A stretch of DNA of 64,000 nt, taken from assembly GCF_000981385.1 (NCBI RefSeq), contig NZ_LATZ01000001.1, forward strand, positions 124,001 through 188,000, given 5' to 3'. Under the pieces are notes generated by a model that worked only from the letters and a program-made list of their open reading frames with translations, did not search any database and was not told where the DNA came from. Each line of letters opens with the position of its first letter. Position 1 is the stretch's first letter. Positions 33,085 to 41,023 of this stretch are shown piece after piece. Position numbers and translations under genes: made by a program. Origin of the DNA: Bacillus sp. SA1-12 (GTDB taxonomy: Bacteria > Bacillota > Bacilli > Bacillales > Bacillaceae).

Positions 33085-33713
33085 CCTTGCTCCCTCCATT
33101 GATTGATCTTATTCTTAAACAGTTCCGCAGCCAAGCGCTGATCCTGCGCCTTGGTAATCGCTGAACCTATAATCATTACATCAGGCTGTAATTCTTTAAA
33201 TTTTTCAATTGTTTCTAAATTTATTCCCCCTGCTACCGCTAGCATTCCAGTCCAGTCATACATTTGGCTAATATCAATTGCTGCTTTACCAGACATCTCC
33301 TGCTCATCTTTACTGACATGTGCACAAAAAATAGCTTGTTTGTATTTAAGCAAATCTTCTTTTTGTTCTTCATTTGTATTCAGTAAATCAATCATTACCT
33401 TCTTGCCCATTTTTTCAGCTGTTTCGACACATGCCTTAATCGTTGCATTTGGAGATACTCCCATTACTGTGGCAACATCTGCCCCTGCACGAAAGCACAT
33501 CTCAAATTCGTACAATGCATTATCGATTGTCTTTATATCGGCAACAATCACCTTATGTGGAAAAGCTTTTTTTATCCTACTTACACTTTCCACTCCGTAC
33601 TCTTTGATTAAGGAAGTTCCCACTTCAATCCAATCCACAAATTCCTCCGAAGTCCTTGCAATAACAATCGCCTCATCAATGGAATAACGGTCTAACGCTA
33701 GTTGAATATACAT
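33081..33713 (-). CDS. hxlA: 3-hexulose-6-phosphate synthase-like protein (OMPDC superfamily)
   Basis: 210-residue TIM barrel. The active-site residues of the HPS/KGPDC group are in place: Asp8 (LALD), Glu30, and Asp59-x-Lys61-x-x-Asp64 in VADIKTID. Canonical members condense formaldehyde with ribulose 5-phosphate or decarboxylate 3-keto-gulonate 6-phosphate. The remainder differs noticeably from the B. subtilis HxlA I recall, and no hxlR regulator is adjacent. A LacI-type operator lies right at its promoter. The partner gene hxlB overlaps its stop codon. Confidence 0.82.
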   Translation of the reverse strand: MYIQLALDRYSIDEAIVIARTSEEFVDWIEVGTSLIKEYGVESVSRIKKAFPHKVIVADIKTIDNALYEFEMCFRAGADVATVMGVSPNATIKACVETAEKMGKKVMIDLLNTNEEQKEDLLKYKQAIFCAHVSKDEQEMSGKAAIDISQMYDWTGMLAVAGGINLETIEKFKELQPDVMIIGSAITKAQDQRLAAELFKNKINQWREQG

Positions 33714-33747
33714 ATTTTCTCCTCTAAAGCTTTATTAAAACTTTTAC

Positions 33748-33795
33748 TAAACCGATTTATGAATCTATTATATAGCAGATGAAAGGGCTTTACAA
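33748..33795 (-). promoter_or_regulatory. hxlAB promoter with LacI-type operator
   Basis: On the minus strand TTGTAA (33790-33795), 17 bases, TATAAT (33767-33772), then 7 bases further the 12-base site TAAATCGGTTTA (33748-33759), which would cover the start of transcription. The same site occurs twice at the isomerase-kdgK-permease promoter. Confidence 0.75.
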
Positions 33796-33933
33796 TAAGA
33801 AATGTGAAAGTCAATATGCTAGCACTGGAAAGCCGTTGTTATTCTACCTTGGAACGCTGATTATCTTCCTCGAAACGCTTTTCCTCTCCCCAGCGTGATC
33901 CCCTCTTGCAACGCCCTCCTATTATCCAATAAC

Positions 33934-33966
33934 ACAAAAAAAGAGCCAACCATCAAGGTTGACTCT
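33934..33966 (-). terminator. Terminator after azoR
   Basis: On the minus strand AGAGTCAACC pairs with GGTTGGCTCT and is followed by TTTTTTTG. Confidence 0.85.
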
Positions 33967-33974
33967 CAGAATCC

Positions 33975-34610
33975 TTAAAACGTATGAGCTGCATCTTTTG
34001 CGCGTGCAATTGCATTTTCTTTAATTTCTTGTGCTTTATCAGGCATTGCGTTATGGCCTTCAACAAATATGCCTTCAAATGATGGCACACCATAGAATTG
34101 CATCATAATATTAAGGTAGCGGTGTCCCATTTCCATTTCAGCTGCTGGCCCTTCTGAATAAATGCCTCCACGTGCTTGAATATGTAAGGCTTTTTTATCA
34201 GTTAAAAGACCGATTGGACCTTCTGCCGTATACTTAAATGTTTTACCTGCTACAGACACGGCATCAAGATATGCTTTCATAACTGGAGGAAACGAAAAAT
34301 TCCACATAGGAGTTACAAATACATATTTATTTGCGGTAATGAATTGCTCACATAGTTCTGAAAGACGTCCAACCTTTGCTTTTTCTTCATCTGAAAGCTC
34401 CTCAAACCCTTTTCCAGTTTGAAGTTTACCCCATCCGCTAAATACATCGACATCAATTTGAGGAATATTTTCTTTGTAAAGATCTAGATTGACAATTTCA
34501 TGATCTGGATTTACCTCTTTATATGTGTCAATAAATGCCTTCCCTACTGCCATACTGTAAGATTGTGTATCATCATGAGGATGAGCCGTAATGTACAATA
34601 CTTTTGTCAT
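33975..34610 (-). CDS. azoR: FMN-dependent NADH-azoreductase
   Basis: 211-residue flavodoxin-fold quinone/azo reductase. The FMN site is seen in [20 protein letters not shown] at the start and [19 protein letters not shown] in the middle, with the RGGIYS loop near residue 147. It reduces quinones and azo dyes by two-electron steps and protects against electrophile stress. The ATG follows GAAAGGAAAGG. Inverted repeats in its leader may bind a regulator. Confidence 0.93.
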   Translation of the reverse strand: MTKVLYITAHPHDDTQSYSMAVGKAFIDTYKEVNPDHEIVNLDLYKENIPQIDVDVFSGWGKLQTGKGFEELSDEEKAKVGRLSELCEQFITANKYVFVTPMWNFSFPPVMKAYLDAVSVAGKTFKYTAEGPIGLLTDKKALHIQARGGIYSEGPAAEMEMGHRYLNIMMQFYGVPSFEGIFVEGHNAMPDKAQEIKENAIARAKDAAHTF

Positions 34611-34638
34611 GTTTATACCTTTCCTTTCAAATTAATTG

Positions 34639-34685
34639 ACCATCATATTTTTCACAAAAAATGATGGTTTATTCAATACATTGAA
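34639..34685 (-). promoter_or_regulatory. Two inverted repeats upstream of azoR
   Basis: ACCATCAT/ATGATGGT (34639-34646 and 34661-34668) and TTCAAT-AC-ATTGAA (34672-34685) lie 30-75 bases before the azoR start. Either could be a thiol- or quinone-sensing MarR-type operator or an mRNA leader hairpin. No regulator gene is adjacent. Confidence 0.4.
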
Positions 34686-34939
34686 TTAATATTTTTTTAA
34701 TTCGAAGTAATTTTATAAAAGATTGCTGTTCCAAGCAAATTTTATGCTTAAGCTTCTTCTATATATTTTTGTTTTTTAATAGGAAGGCTTTGTTTTCCAC
34801 CGCTCTCGGACCACCTTGTTTTTTTGCACACTTCTTCTCCATACTAGTCAACATATACAAAGAAAAAGAAGTTTTAACATAGTTTTAATAAAAATGTTTA
34901 CGTTTATTTAATCGGTTATTCGCCAATTATTCAATAAAC
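34686..34939. other. Intergenic stretch upstream of azoR
   Basis: AT-rich, no gene supported. It should hold the azoR promoter. TTTAATCGGTTATT near 34906-34919 loosely resembles the LacI operator found at hxlA, but the match is poor. Confidence 0.35.
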
Positions 34940-34972
34940 AAAAAAAAGATTTGCCCATATTTGGACAAATCC
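34940..34972 (-). terminator. Terminator after the 47-residue small gene
   Basis: On the minus strand GATTTGTCC pairs with GGGCAAATC (one mismatch) and is followed by TTTTTTTG. Confidence 0.8.
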
Positions 34973-34982
34973 TTTTTCCAAA

Positions 34983-35126
34983 CTATTGATTATTTTCCAT
35001 AGAGTAAGGGTTACTGCTAATTACATTTCTCATTTCATCCGTCAATAGAAACGGTTCTGTTGTTGAGTCATTTGAAGCTTCAGCATGTTGAACACTTCCA
35101 TCGTAATGCATCGGTTTTCCTTCCAT
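34983..35126 (-). CDS. Small protein of unknown function (47 residues)
   Basis: ATG 35126 follows a perfect GGAGGTGAT ribosome binding site with a 5-base gap. The peptide begins MEGKPMHYDGSVQHAEASND, continues LLTDEMRNVI and ends SMENNQ. It is soluble and acidic. A terminator lies 11 bases past its stop, so it is a complete transcription unit. I do not recognise the family; small sporulation or stress proteins of this shape are common in the group. Confidence 0.6.
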   Translation of the reverse strand: MEGKPMHYDGSVQHAEASNDSTTEPFLLTDEMRNVISSNPYSMENNQ

Positions 35127-35404
35127 TGTCAATCACCTCCATTTATAGCAGGGGATAGATATACATAATTTAACTATTTACTTAAATAAGAATTACTATT
35201 CCCCCACCTTAGTAAATTCTAGTTCTTTAGGTGTGTTCCAAAAACAGAAATAAGAATTATTTACTCGTTAAGAAAAAATAGATTCTCAAAATTGATTATA
35301 TTTTACTATTAATTAAATGGATATTTTGTCACATTTTGTAAATTAATAAAATTTTTTTAATAGCACTCACTTTTCTGCTAATTTGAAAAAGTAACTCTAA
35401 AAAA
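35127..35404. other. AT-rich spacer upstream of the 47-residue gene
   Basis: Nothing beyond the presumed leftward promoter of the small gene is visible. Confidence 0.35.
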
Positions 35405-35444
35405 ATAAAAGCAGTGAATTCCAAAATGGAATCCACTGCTTTTT
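35405..35444 (-). terminator. Terminator after the LacI-type (KdgR-like) regulator
   Basis: AAAAGCAGTG-ATTCC arms pair almost perfectly around a short loop and end in TTTTATTTTTTT on the minus strand. Confidence 0.9.
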
Positions 35445-35455
35445 CATTTATTTAA

Positions 35456-36466
35456 TTATCGGGAGTCACCTGGACCATTTGTCGATTCTCTTACATACAG
35501 TTCACACGAAAAAACAGTATCCTGAGAGTTTATTCCCTCTTTATTAATCAGCTTTAATAACAGCTCTGCTGATTTTTTCCCCATATCATAAGCAGGCTGG
35601 CTGATGGTTGTAACTGTTGGACTAACCAGGTTTGCAAAAGGAATATTATCAAACACAATTAATCCGAGTTGCTTCCCGATATTGATATCGTTTTCTTTCG
35701 CAAATTTAAGCACTTCTAAAAATACTAAGTCATTTGCTGCAACAAGTGCAGATGGAGGTTCTTCTAATGAAAACAGCTTTTTAAGCTCTTTTGCCATCGA
35801 TTGAATTGGAGTACTTAACATATATTCTTCTATTATCGGCATATTGTGGTCCTGAAGTGCTTCAATATAACCTTGCCTCCGTTCATGTCTTGTGGATATT
35901 GTTAATTCTTCTGTGGCAATAGCTATTTTTGTATATTGATTCTGGATTAAGTGCTCTACCGCGTTCTTGGTTGCTTCCTTGTTATTTACTACAACTGTTG
36001 GAACGATTAGATCCTTTACTTTCCTGTCCATAAAAACAACTGGATATGTAGCATTTATCATTTCCTGATACAGTTCTATATTTTGACCGGTTGGAAAAAT
36101 GATTAACCCATCTACCTGTTTGGCACGAAGCATCTCAATATATTTACGTTCCTTTTCAGGGTCATTATCTGCGTTGCAAATGATCGCATTCATGTCATAA
36201 TCATTAAAAAAATCCTCCAAAGCCCTGCAAACTTCAGTTGAAAAACGGTGCATAATATTGGCGACAATGATGCCGATCATCGATGTTCGTTTTTGCTTTA
36301 GGCTTCTTGCCACATAATTTGGCTGGTAACCAAGCTCCTTAATTGCATCCCTAATTTTATACCTAGTTTCCTCACTCATATATTCATATCGTTTATTTAA
36401 AAATTGTGAAACCGTGCTTTTTGAAACTCCTGCATGTTTCGCAACATCCGCCATTGTTATCGCCAT
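35456..36466 (-). CDS. LacI-family regulator of the hxlAB and kdgK sugar genes (KdgR-like)
   Basis: 336 residues. The N-terminal helix-turn-helix is ITMADVAKHAGVSKSTVSQF and the hinge is PNYVARSLKQ. The effector domain starts at SMIGIIVANIMHRFSTEV. The ATG follows AGAGGA. It lies between hxlAB and the isomerase-kdgK-permease operon, and both of those promoters carry TAAATCGGTTTA-type palindromes with a central CG, the normal shape of a LacI-family operator. It is therefore the best candidate to bind them. The ligand is unknown; a 2-keto-3-deoxy sugar acid or a related sugar is reasonable. Confidence 0.9.
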   Translation of the reverse strand: MAITMADVAKHAGVSKSTVSQFLNKRYEYMSEETRYKIRDAIKELGYQPNYVARSLKQKRTSMIGIIVANIMHRFSTEVCRALEDFFNDYDMNAIICNADNDPEKERKYIEMLRAKQVDGLIIFPTGQNIELYQEMINATYPVVFMDRKVKDLIVPTVVVNNKEATKNAVEHLIQNQYTKIAIATEELTISTRHERRQGYIEALQDHNMPIIEEYMLSTPIQSMAKELKKLFSLEEPPSALVAANDLVFLEVLKFAKENDINIGKQLGLIVFDNIPFANLVSPTVTTISQPAYDMGKKSAELLLKLINKEGINSQDTVFSCELYVRESTNGPGDSR

Positions 36467-36635
36467 GAAATCGTCCTCTTTTTGTTTTTATTCTTTTATT
36501 TTATCCCATCTTTAACGGGCAGTAAAACCCCCAATTCCAGATTCTAGAACAGCGAAGAGGAAAAAGGGATTACTGGCCGTAAAAACCGGACAAGCCGCAC
36601 TATATCCTTTTAATAGTAAAGCAAGTTAAAGAAAC

Positions 36636-36725
36636 AAAAAGAGGATATCCGTCTGTGAACTGCACCCCAATTGTAAAATACATCTAACAATCGGGGTACA
36701 GTTTCATTTTGGGTCATCCTCTTTT
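36636..36725 (-). repeat. Nested hairpin resembling IS3-family element ends, probably used as terminator
   Basis: Outer arms AAAAGAGGAT/ATCCTCTTTT enclose inner arms GAACTGCACCCCAATTGT (36657-36674) and ACAATCGGGGTACAGTTTC (36687-36705). The inner arms resemble the terminal inverted repeats of IS150/IS3-group elements as I remember them, but there is no transposase. On the minus strand the structure ends in CTCTTTTTG and lies just past the permease gene, so it can terminate that operon. Confidence 0.5.
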
Positions 36726-36748
36726 AATTGCTATTCCTTTTTAGTCGA

Positions 36749-38032
36749 TTATGAAGCGACTATCTTACCGCTTTTTGTATCCTGTGGCTTTTTTGCCGCA
36801 TTTACCGCCCATATGGTAAACAGTGATGAAAGCAACAGCGATCCTGCCATAAAGATATATGATGCGCCAAAACTTCCTGTTGCTCCATTTAAATATCCGA
36901 CAAAATAGGAGCCAGCAAACGAACCAAGTGCACCCATGCTATTGATCAATGCCATTGCTCCGCCAGCTACATTTCGCGGCAGTATTTCTGGAATTATCGC
37001 AAAAAACGGACCGTATGGAGCATACATTGCACCGCCAGCGATAATTAATAAGACGAATGATAACCAGAAGTTGCTTGTTCCAACTAAATAGGAACCATAG
37101 AAAGCCAGTGCTCCAATTAATAAAAACGGCCAAACAAACGCTTTTCTGTTTTGCAATTTATCTGAGAAGTGCGAAACCGTTAACATTAGGATTATGGACA
37201 AAATATAAGGGACAGATGAAAGCCAGCCTGTTTTAACGATATCCATATTTGGTGCAGCCTTAATAATGGATGGCAGCCACATGACAAAACCATATACTCC
37301 GACACTCCATAACGCGTACTGAGCACATAATAGAATAACTGCTTTCGACTTAAATGCCTCTGCATAATTTTTAACCGGTTTCAATCCTTGCTGTTCTTTC
37401 TCAAGCTCTTCTTGAAGCAATGCTTTTTCACGTTTTGAAAGCCATTTTGCCTCTTTTGGTTCATCACTGACGACTTTCCACCAAATAAACGCCCAAATGA
37501 CTGCTGGGAGACCTTCAATAATGAACATCCATCTCCAGCCATATGCTTCCAAAAGGTAGCCGGAAACAATCGACATCCACAAAACTGTTGCCGGATTACC
37601 TAATATTAAAAAGGTATTTGCACGAGAACGCTCTGCTTTTGTAAACCAGTGGCTAAGAAAAACAAGCATAGCTGGCATCACTGCGCTTTCAACAACACCT
37701 AGCGTAAACCTAATGACAACTAACCAACCAATATGGCTAACAAGGCCGGTGGCAGTTGCCAGTCCGCCCCATAAAATTAGTGACCAAAAAACCAGCTTTT
37801 TCGCACTTTTATTTTCCGCATAATGGGCTCCAGGAATTTGGAAAAAAAAGTAGCCAAGGAAAAACAAGGAGCCTAATAATGAGGAGATAGCAGGTGTTAT
37901 TTGTAAATCCTCTGCCATACCTGCTGCTGCACCAAAGCCATAGTTTGCACGATCTAAATAAGCAAGACTGTACGTAATAAAAACAACAGGAATTAATCGA
38001 ATCCATCTTTGTTTGGCTAATTTGTTCTCCAT
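36749..38032 (-). CDS. MFS sugar/organic-acid permease (anion:cation symporter family)
   Basis: 427 residues with 12 membrane segments. The signature FITYSLAYLDRANYGF near the start and RFTLGVVESAVMPAMLVFLS with WFTKAERSRA are those of the ACS branch that includes hexuronate, glucarate and 4-hydroxyphenylacetate carriers. The ATG begins one base after the kdgK stop codon and its ribosome binding site (GGGAG) lies inside kdgK. It is the last gene of the operon and probably imports the sugar acid whose product the kinase phosphorylates. Confidence 0.9.
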   Translation of the reverse strand: MENKLAKQRWIRLIPVVFITYSLAYLDRANYGFGAAAGMAEDLQITPAISSLLGSLFFLGYFFFQIPGAHYAENKSAKKLVFWSLILWGGLATATGLVSHIGWLVVIRFTLGVVESAVMPAMLVFLSHWFTKAERSRANTFLILGNPATVLWMSIVSGYLLEAYGWRWMFIIEGLPAVIWAFIWWKVVSDEPKEAKWLSKREKALLQEELEKEQQGLKPVKNYAEAFKSKAVILLCAQYALWSVGVYGFVMWLPSIIKAAPNMDIVKTGWLSSVPYILSIILMLTVSHFSDKLQNRKAFVWPFLLIGALAFYGSYLVGTSNFWLSFVLLIIAGGAMYAPYGPFFAIIPEILPRNVAGGAMALINSMGALGSFAGSYFVGYLNGATGSFGASYIFMAGSLLLSSLFTIWAVNAAKKPQDTKSGKIVAS

Positions 38033-38033
38033 T

Positions 38034-38993
38034 TTACTTCACTCCCTGTAAATGGTTTTTCATATATTTCTCTAATTGATGACTAGTTGGATAACCATCA
38101 TTGTCCCCAGGTGATTGGACAGCCAAAGCGCCAATGGCATTCCCTCTTCTTACAGCCTCAGGGATTGAAGTATTGTTTAATAATCCGCTGATTACCCCAA
38201 CTGCAAACCCATCGCCGGCGCCAACCGTATCAATTATTTGTTCAACTTTACATCCGTTTATTTTTCCTTCATCGCTTGCTGTTTTATAATAAGCCCCTTC
38301 TTCACCAAGCTTTATTATGACTAACTTGACGCCCTTATCTAAATAATAAGAAGCAATATCTTCAGGGGCCTTGTAACCGGTTAAAATTTCACCTTCAGAT
38401 TTCCCTGGTAAAAAGATGTCTGTTTGAAACGCTATTTTATTTGTTTCCTTCACCATTTCTTCTGAAGACTGCCAAAGTGACGGTCGTAAATTCGGATCAA
38501 AGGTTACACTCCTGTTATTGCTTTTCATTATGTTAAGTGCATGTTTTGCAAACTCCCTTGTCTCGCTGGACAATGCAAGCGGAATTCCGGTCATATGCAA
38601 ATGCCGTGCTTTTAAAAAATAATCTTCCTGAAGGTCATTTACACTCATATGACTTGCTGCAGATCCTTTACGAAAATATTGTACTTCAGGATCTCCTTCT
38701 GCTACCTTTGACTTCACTTGAAAACCTGTTGGGTGAATTTCATCTACGAGAACATGATCAATATTAACATGCTCTTCTTTTAATCGTTGAATAATAAATT
38801 TTCCAAACGAATCATTGCCAACCTTGCTGGCCCAACCTGAATGAAGGCCTAATCTAGCAAGGCCAATCGCAACATTTGTTTCTGCACCGGCAAGACCTCG
38901 CGTATAATGATTTACTTCATGAAGCGGACCTTTTTCATCAGCCATAAACATGGCCATTGCTTCACCAAATGTAATAACATCAAATTGATTCAT
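38034..38993 (-). CDS. kdgK: 2-dehydro-3-deoxygluconokinase-like PfkB-family sugar kinase
   Basis: 319-residue ribokinase-fold enzyme. It starts FDVITFGEAMAMFMADEKGP, has the substrate loop GAETNVAIGLARLG, and the PfkB signature DTVGAGDGFAVG whose Asp is the catalytic base. KdgK enzymes phosphorylate 2-keto-3-deoxygluconate; the related 5-dehydro-gluconokinase and fructokinase activities cannot be excluded. It overlaps the isomerase gene by four bases (ATGA). No KDPG aldolase gene is present in the window, so a different downstream route or a distant kdgA must be assumed. Confidence 0.85.
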   Translation of the reverse strand: MNQFDVITFGEAMAMFMADEKGPLHEVNHYTRGLAGAETNVAIGLARLGLHSGWASKVGNDSFGKFIIQRLKEEHVNIDHVLVDEIHPTGFQVKSKVAEGDPEVQYFRKGSAASHMSVNDLQEDYFLKARHLHMTGIPLALSSETREFAKHALNIMKSNNRSVTFDPNLRPSLWQSSEEMVKETNKIAFQTDIFLPGKSEGEILTGYKAPEDIASYYLDKGVKLVIIKLGEEGAYYKTASDEGKINGCKVEQIIDTVGAGDGFAVGVISGLLNNTSIPEAVRRGNAIGALAVQSPGDNDGYPTSHQLEKYMKNHLQGVK

Positions 38994-39760
38994 ATGATAA
39001 CCCCGCTTTCTCTAAATATTGCTTCTTGAACCAAGTTAATAAAATCCTTTGTTTTTGAAACTGGATCAATTGGAAACTCCAATGCCTTTGGCAAATGATT
39101 CGGGAAAAAATTTACTATTTTTCGCCACTCTGCGTCATTTGTATCGATAAGCGGCAATGTCACGAGAGAACCTCCATGATTTTCAACATGCTTTAGATGC
39201 AGATAACCTACATATGGAGATAGCTGTTCAAGAGCTTTTGGAATCGATTGTTTTGCATAATACCAATTTCCGCTGTCAAATGTCATTTTTACTGATATAT
39301 TTTGATTCAAAGCGTTTTCAAAAAAGGATTTTAATCTTTCAACTCTGCCTCCATGCTCCGTTTGGTCATTTTCAACAAATAGTTGGATAGATTCATTTCT
39401 TACTAGATTCTTTAAATCACTAAGGTTCGATTTTTTAGGGGAATAATATCCTAATGAGACTTTTACCCAATTGGCTCCTAGAAGCTTCGCCTCCTCAATT
39501 GTTCTTTGAAGAAGCAGTTTATTTAACGTATGGTCTGCTTTCCATACTTCTACAGGAGCAGAGAAAACAGTAAATAATTGTTCGTTTTCAATTTCCCTTC
39601 TTATTTGTTCAAAGGCTCCATTCCCTTCAAGAAATAATTCTCTTCGGATCTCAATGCCGTATGCACCAGAGTGTGCAATATCTTTAACAAATGCTGCCTG
39701 GCCTTTCTGAATCACTTCATCTCTATTAAAAGCATTTAATGGAACAATTACATTATTCAT
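38990..39760 (-). CDS. Sugar phosphate isomerase/epimerase (AP-endonuclease-2-like TIM barrel)
   Basis: 256 residues from ATG 39760, 7 bases after AAAGGA; a TTG at 39766 is closer to the site and less likely. The TIM barrel places metal ligands in GIEIRRELF, FVENDQTEHGG, MTFDSGNWYY, YLHLKHVE and ALEFPID, the pattern of xylose-isomerase-like epimerases. It is the first gene of the operon with kdgK and the permease. A 3-epimerase or keto-aldo isomerase step before phosphorylation is the natural inference. Confidence 0.82.
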   Translation of the reverse strand: MNNVIVPLNAFNRDEVIQKGQAAFVKDIAHSGAYGIEIRRELFLEGNGAFEQIRREIENEQLFTVFSAPVEVWKADHTLNKLLLQRTIEEAKLLGANWVKVSLGYYSPKKSNLSDLKNLVRNESIQLFVENDQTEHGGRVERLKSFFENALNQNISVKMTFDSGNWYYAKQSIPKALEQLSPYVGYLHLKHVENHGGSLVTLPLIDTNDAEWRKIVNFFPNHLPKALEFPIDPVSKTKDFINLVQEAIFRESGVII

Positions 39761-39784
39761 GGGCAATTCCTTTCAGTTTGTTTA

Positions 39785-39843
39785 TAAATCGGTTTAGTAA
39801 ATCGGTTTATAAACAGTATAAAATAGATGTAAGCGCTTTTCAA
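39785..39843 (-). promoter_or_regulatory. Promoter of the isomerase-kdgK-permease operon with tandem operators and a cre-like site
   Basis: On the minus strand TTGAAA (39838-39843), 17 bases, TATACT (39815-39820). Two copies of a 12-base palindrome (TAAACCGATTTA on this strand) at 39785-39796 and 39798-39809 follow, 13 bases apart. A cre-like ATGTAAGCGCTTTTCA read on the plus strand (39827-39842) overlaps the -35. Repression by the LacI regulator and by carbon catabolite control is a reasonable reading. Confidence 0.8.
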
Positions 39844-39873
39844 GATCTTTTTCTCATTATTTTTCATAAATAG

Positions 39874-39910
39874 AAAAAAACCTTAAAAAGTATTAGCTTT
39901 TCAAGGTTTT
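39874..39910 (-). terminator. Terminator after the LXG gene
   Basis: AAAACCTTGAAAAG pairs with CTTTTTAAGGTTTT and is followed by TTTC on the minus strand. Confidence 0.75.
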
Positions 39911-39914
39911 ACTT

Positions 39915-40661
39915 TCATTTTTCTTTTTCTGTTTTTAACTGATCCCTGAAATTGGTCAGTTCTTCTTTATAGGAGAGATACTCCTTTGCTTGCTGTTCAG
40001 TATCTTTTTTTAACTGGAATACATTGCTTGCTTTGTATGCTTTAGAATTGAAATGTATGGGAGAGATCTGAACTCCTTGACTTGAGGCTTGTTGGAGCTG
40101 CCGAAAAAGCGAAGTCACATATTCTTCGTCTCCATTTATTAAATGGTATTCGCTCATAAGTTCACGATCCAAGTTATCTAATGAAGATAGTGTTTCTCTT
40201 CGCTGCTTTTCAGCACGATCCTGACTTTCTTCAAAACGATTGTTTGAGAATGCATCTATTTCAATTAAATCCTCTATCTTTTTAAGAATTTTTGTTAATT
40301 CAACATATTGGTTTAAGACAATTTCTTCAGAGAGATTTGCTCCGTTTGGCAATTCATTTTCAAGAAATGGAACATGGATGACCGTGTTTCCTGCTAAATC
40401 TAGGTCTTCTATCGTTCCTTCAATACCCCAAAAAAAAGCAATCCGTTTATTGATAAGACGCAGCCACGCTTCTATTACATCGATTTGAGCTTGATAAAAC
40501 CCTTTAACGGCCTCAGCGCCTTCCCCCTTAAAATGTTCTCCCAAATTCACGACATTCCAGCATTGCTTTTTTACTTGTTCAAGGTTATCGCGAAGTTCCT
40601 GGTACTGCTTGGCCCTTGCTTCCATTGCTTCAATTAATTTTTTTGCTTCAAAAACCCTCAC
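39915..40661 (-). CDS. Stand-alone LXG domain (type VII secretion substrate without toxin domain)
   Basis: 248 residues from GTG 40661, after AAAGG. It opens MRVFEAKKLIEAMEARAKQY and has FKGEGAEAVKGFYQ near residue 45, the hallmark of LXG N-terminal domains (WXG superfamily). Complete LXG toxins have 200-300 residues of this kind followed by a polymorphic toxin domain, and an immunity gene downstream. Here the protein ends at a Lys/Glu-rich coil and a terminator follows at once; neither toxin nor immunity gene is found. It may be a remnant, an adaptor, or a decoy. Confidence 0.75.
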   Translation of the reverse strand: MRVFEAKKLIEAMEARAKQYQELRDNLEQVKKQCWNVVNLGEHFKGEGAEAVKGFYQAQIDVIEAWLRLINKRIAFFWGIEGTIEDLDLAGNTVIHVPFLENELPNGANLSEEIVLNQYVELTKILKKIEDLIEIDAFSNNRFEESQDRAEKQRRETLSSLDNLDRELMSEYHLINGDEEYVTSLFRQLQQASSQGVQISPIHFNSKAYKASNVFQLKKDTEQQAKEYLSYKEELTNFRDQLKTEKEK

Positions 40662-40965
40662 AGGTACCTTTCCCTTCTATACTTATACATTTTTCATTTT
40701 TTTAGGTAATTAAAATTTAACTAGGTTTAGGTAATATTATACAGGGGTATTTCCATTCAACATATGGACCAATTTTCCTTAATCCCTTTACATGATAAGT
40801 ACTATTTTCATCCATTAAAAGTAGGAAAAAGGTATGTCACAAAAATATCAACATGATATGAAATGAGGGGATTGCTCTATTTTTTGGAAATAAGAAGTGG
40901 AACTGGAAAGAAATATTGAAGATCGATTGTTTTTTGAAAAAATAAACAAATTCCTTAAGAGAAAC
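40662..40965. other. Spacer upstream of the LXG gene
   Basis: About 300 bases with no gene. The small helper genes usually found upstream of LXG toxins are absent. Confidence 0.4.
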
Positions 40966-40998
40966 AAAAAAATGAACCATCCTCCTTTTTGAAGATGG
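40966..40998 (-). terminator. Terminator of the kamA-yod operon
   Basis: On the minus strand CCATCTTC pairs with GAGGATGG (one G-U pair) and is followed by TTCATTTTTTTG. Confidence 0.75.
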
Positions 40999-41023
40999 AT
41001 GGAATAACAATTAACCTATTTTA

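Noticed and set aside
34760-34860. 27-codon minus-strand frame beginning MEKKCAKKQGG upstream of azoR
   Set aside because: No ribosome binding site in front of the ATG.
34906-34919. TTTAATCGGTTATT as a fourth copy of the hxl/kdg operator
   Set aside because: Only the left part matches and the palindrome is lost; no promoter is adjacent.
36657-36705. A complete insertion sequence
   Set aside because: Only 12 bases separate the inverted arms; there is no room for a transposase.
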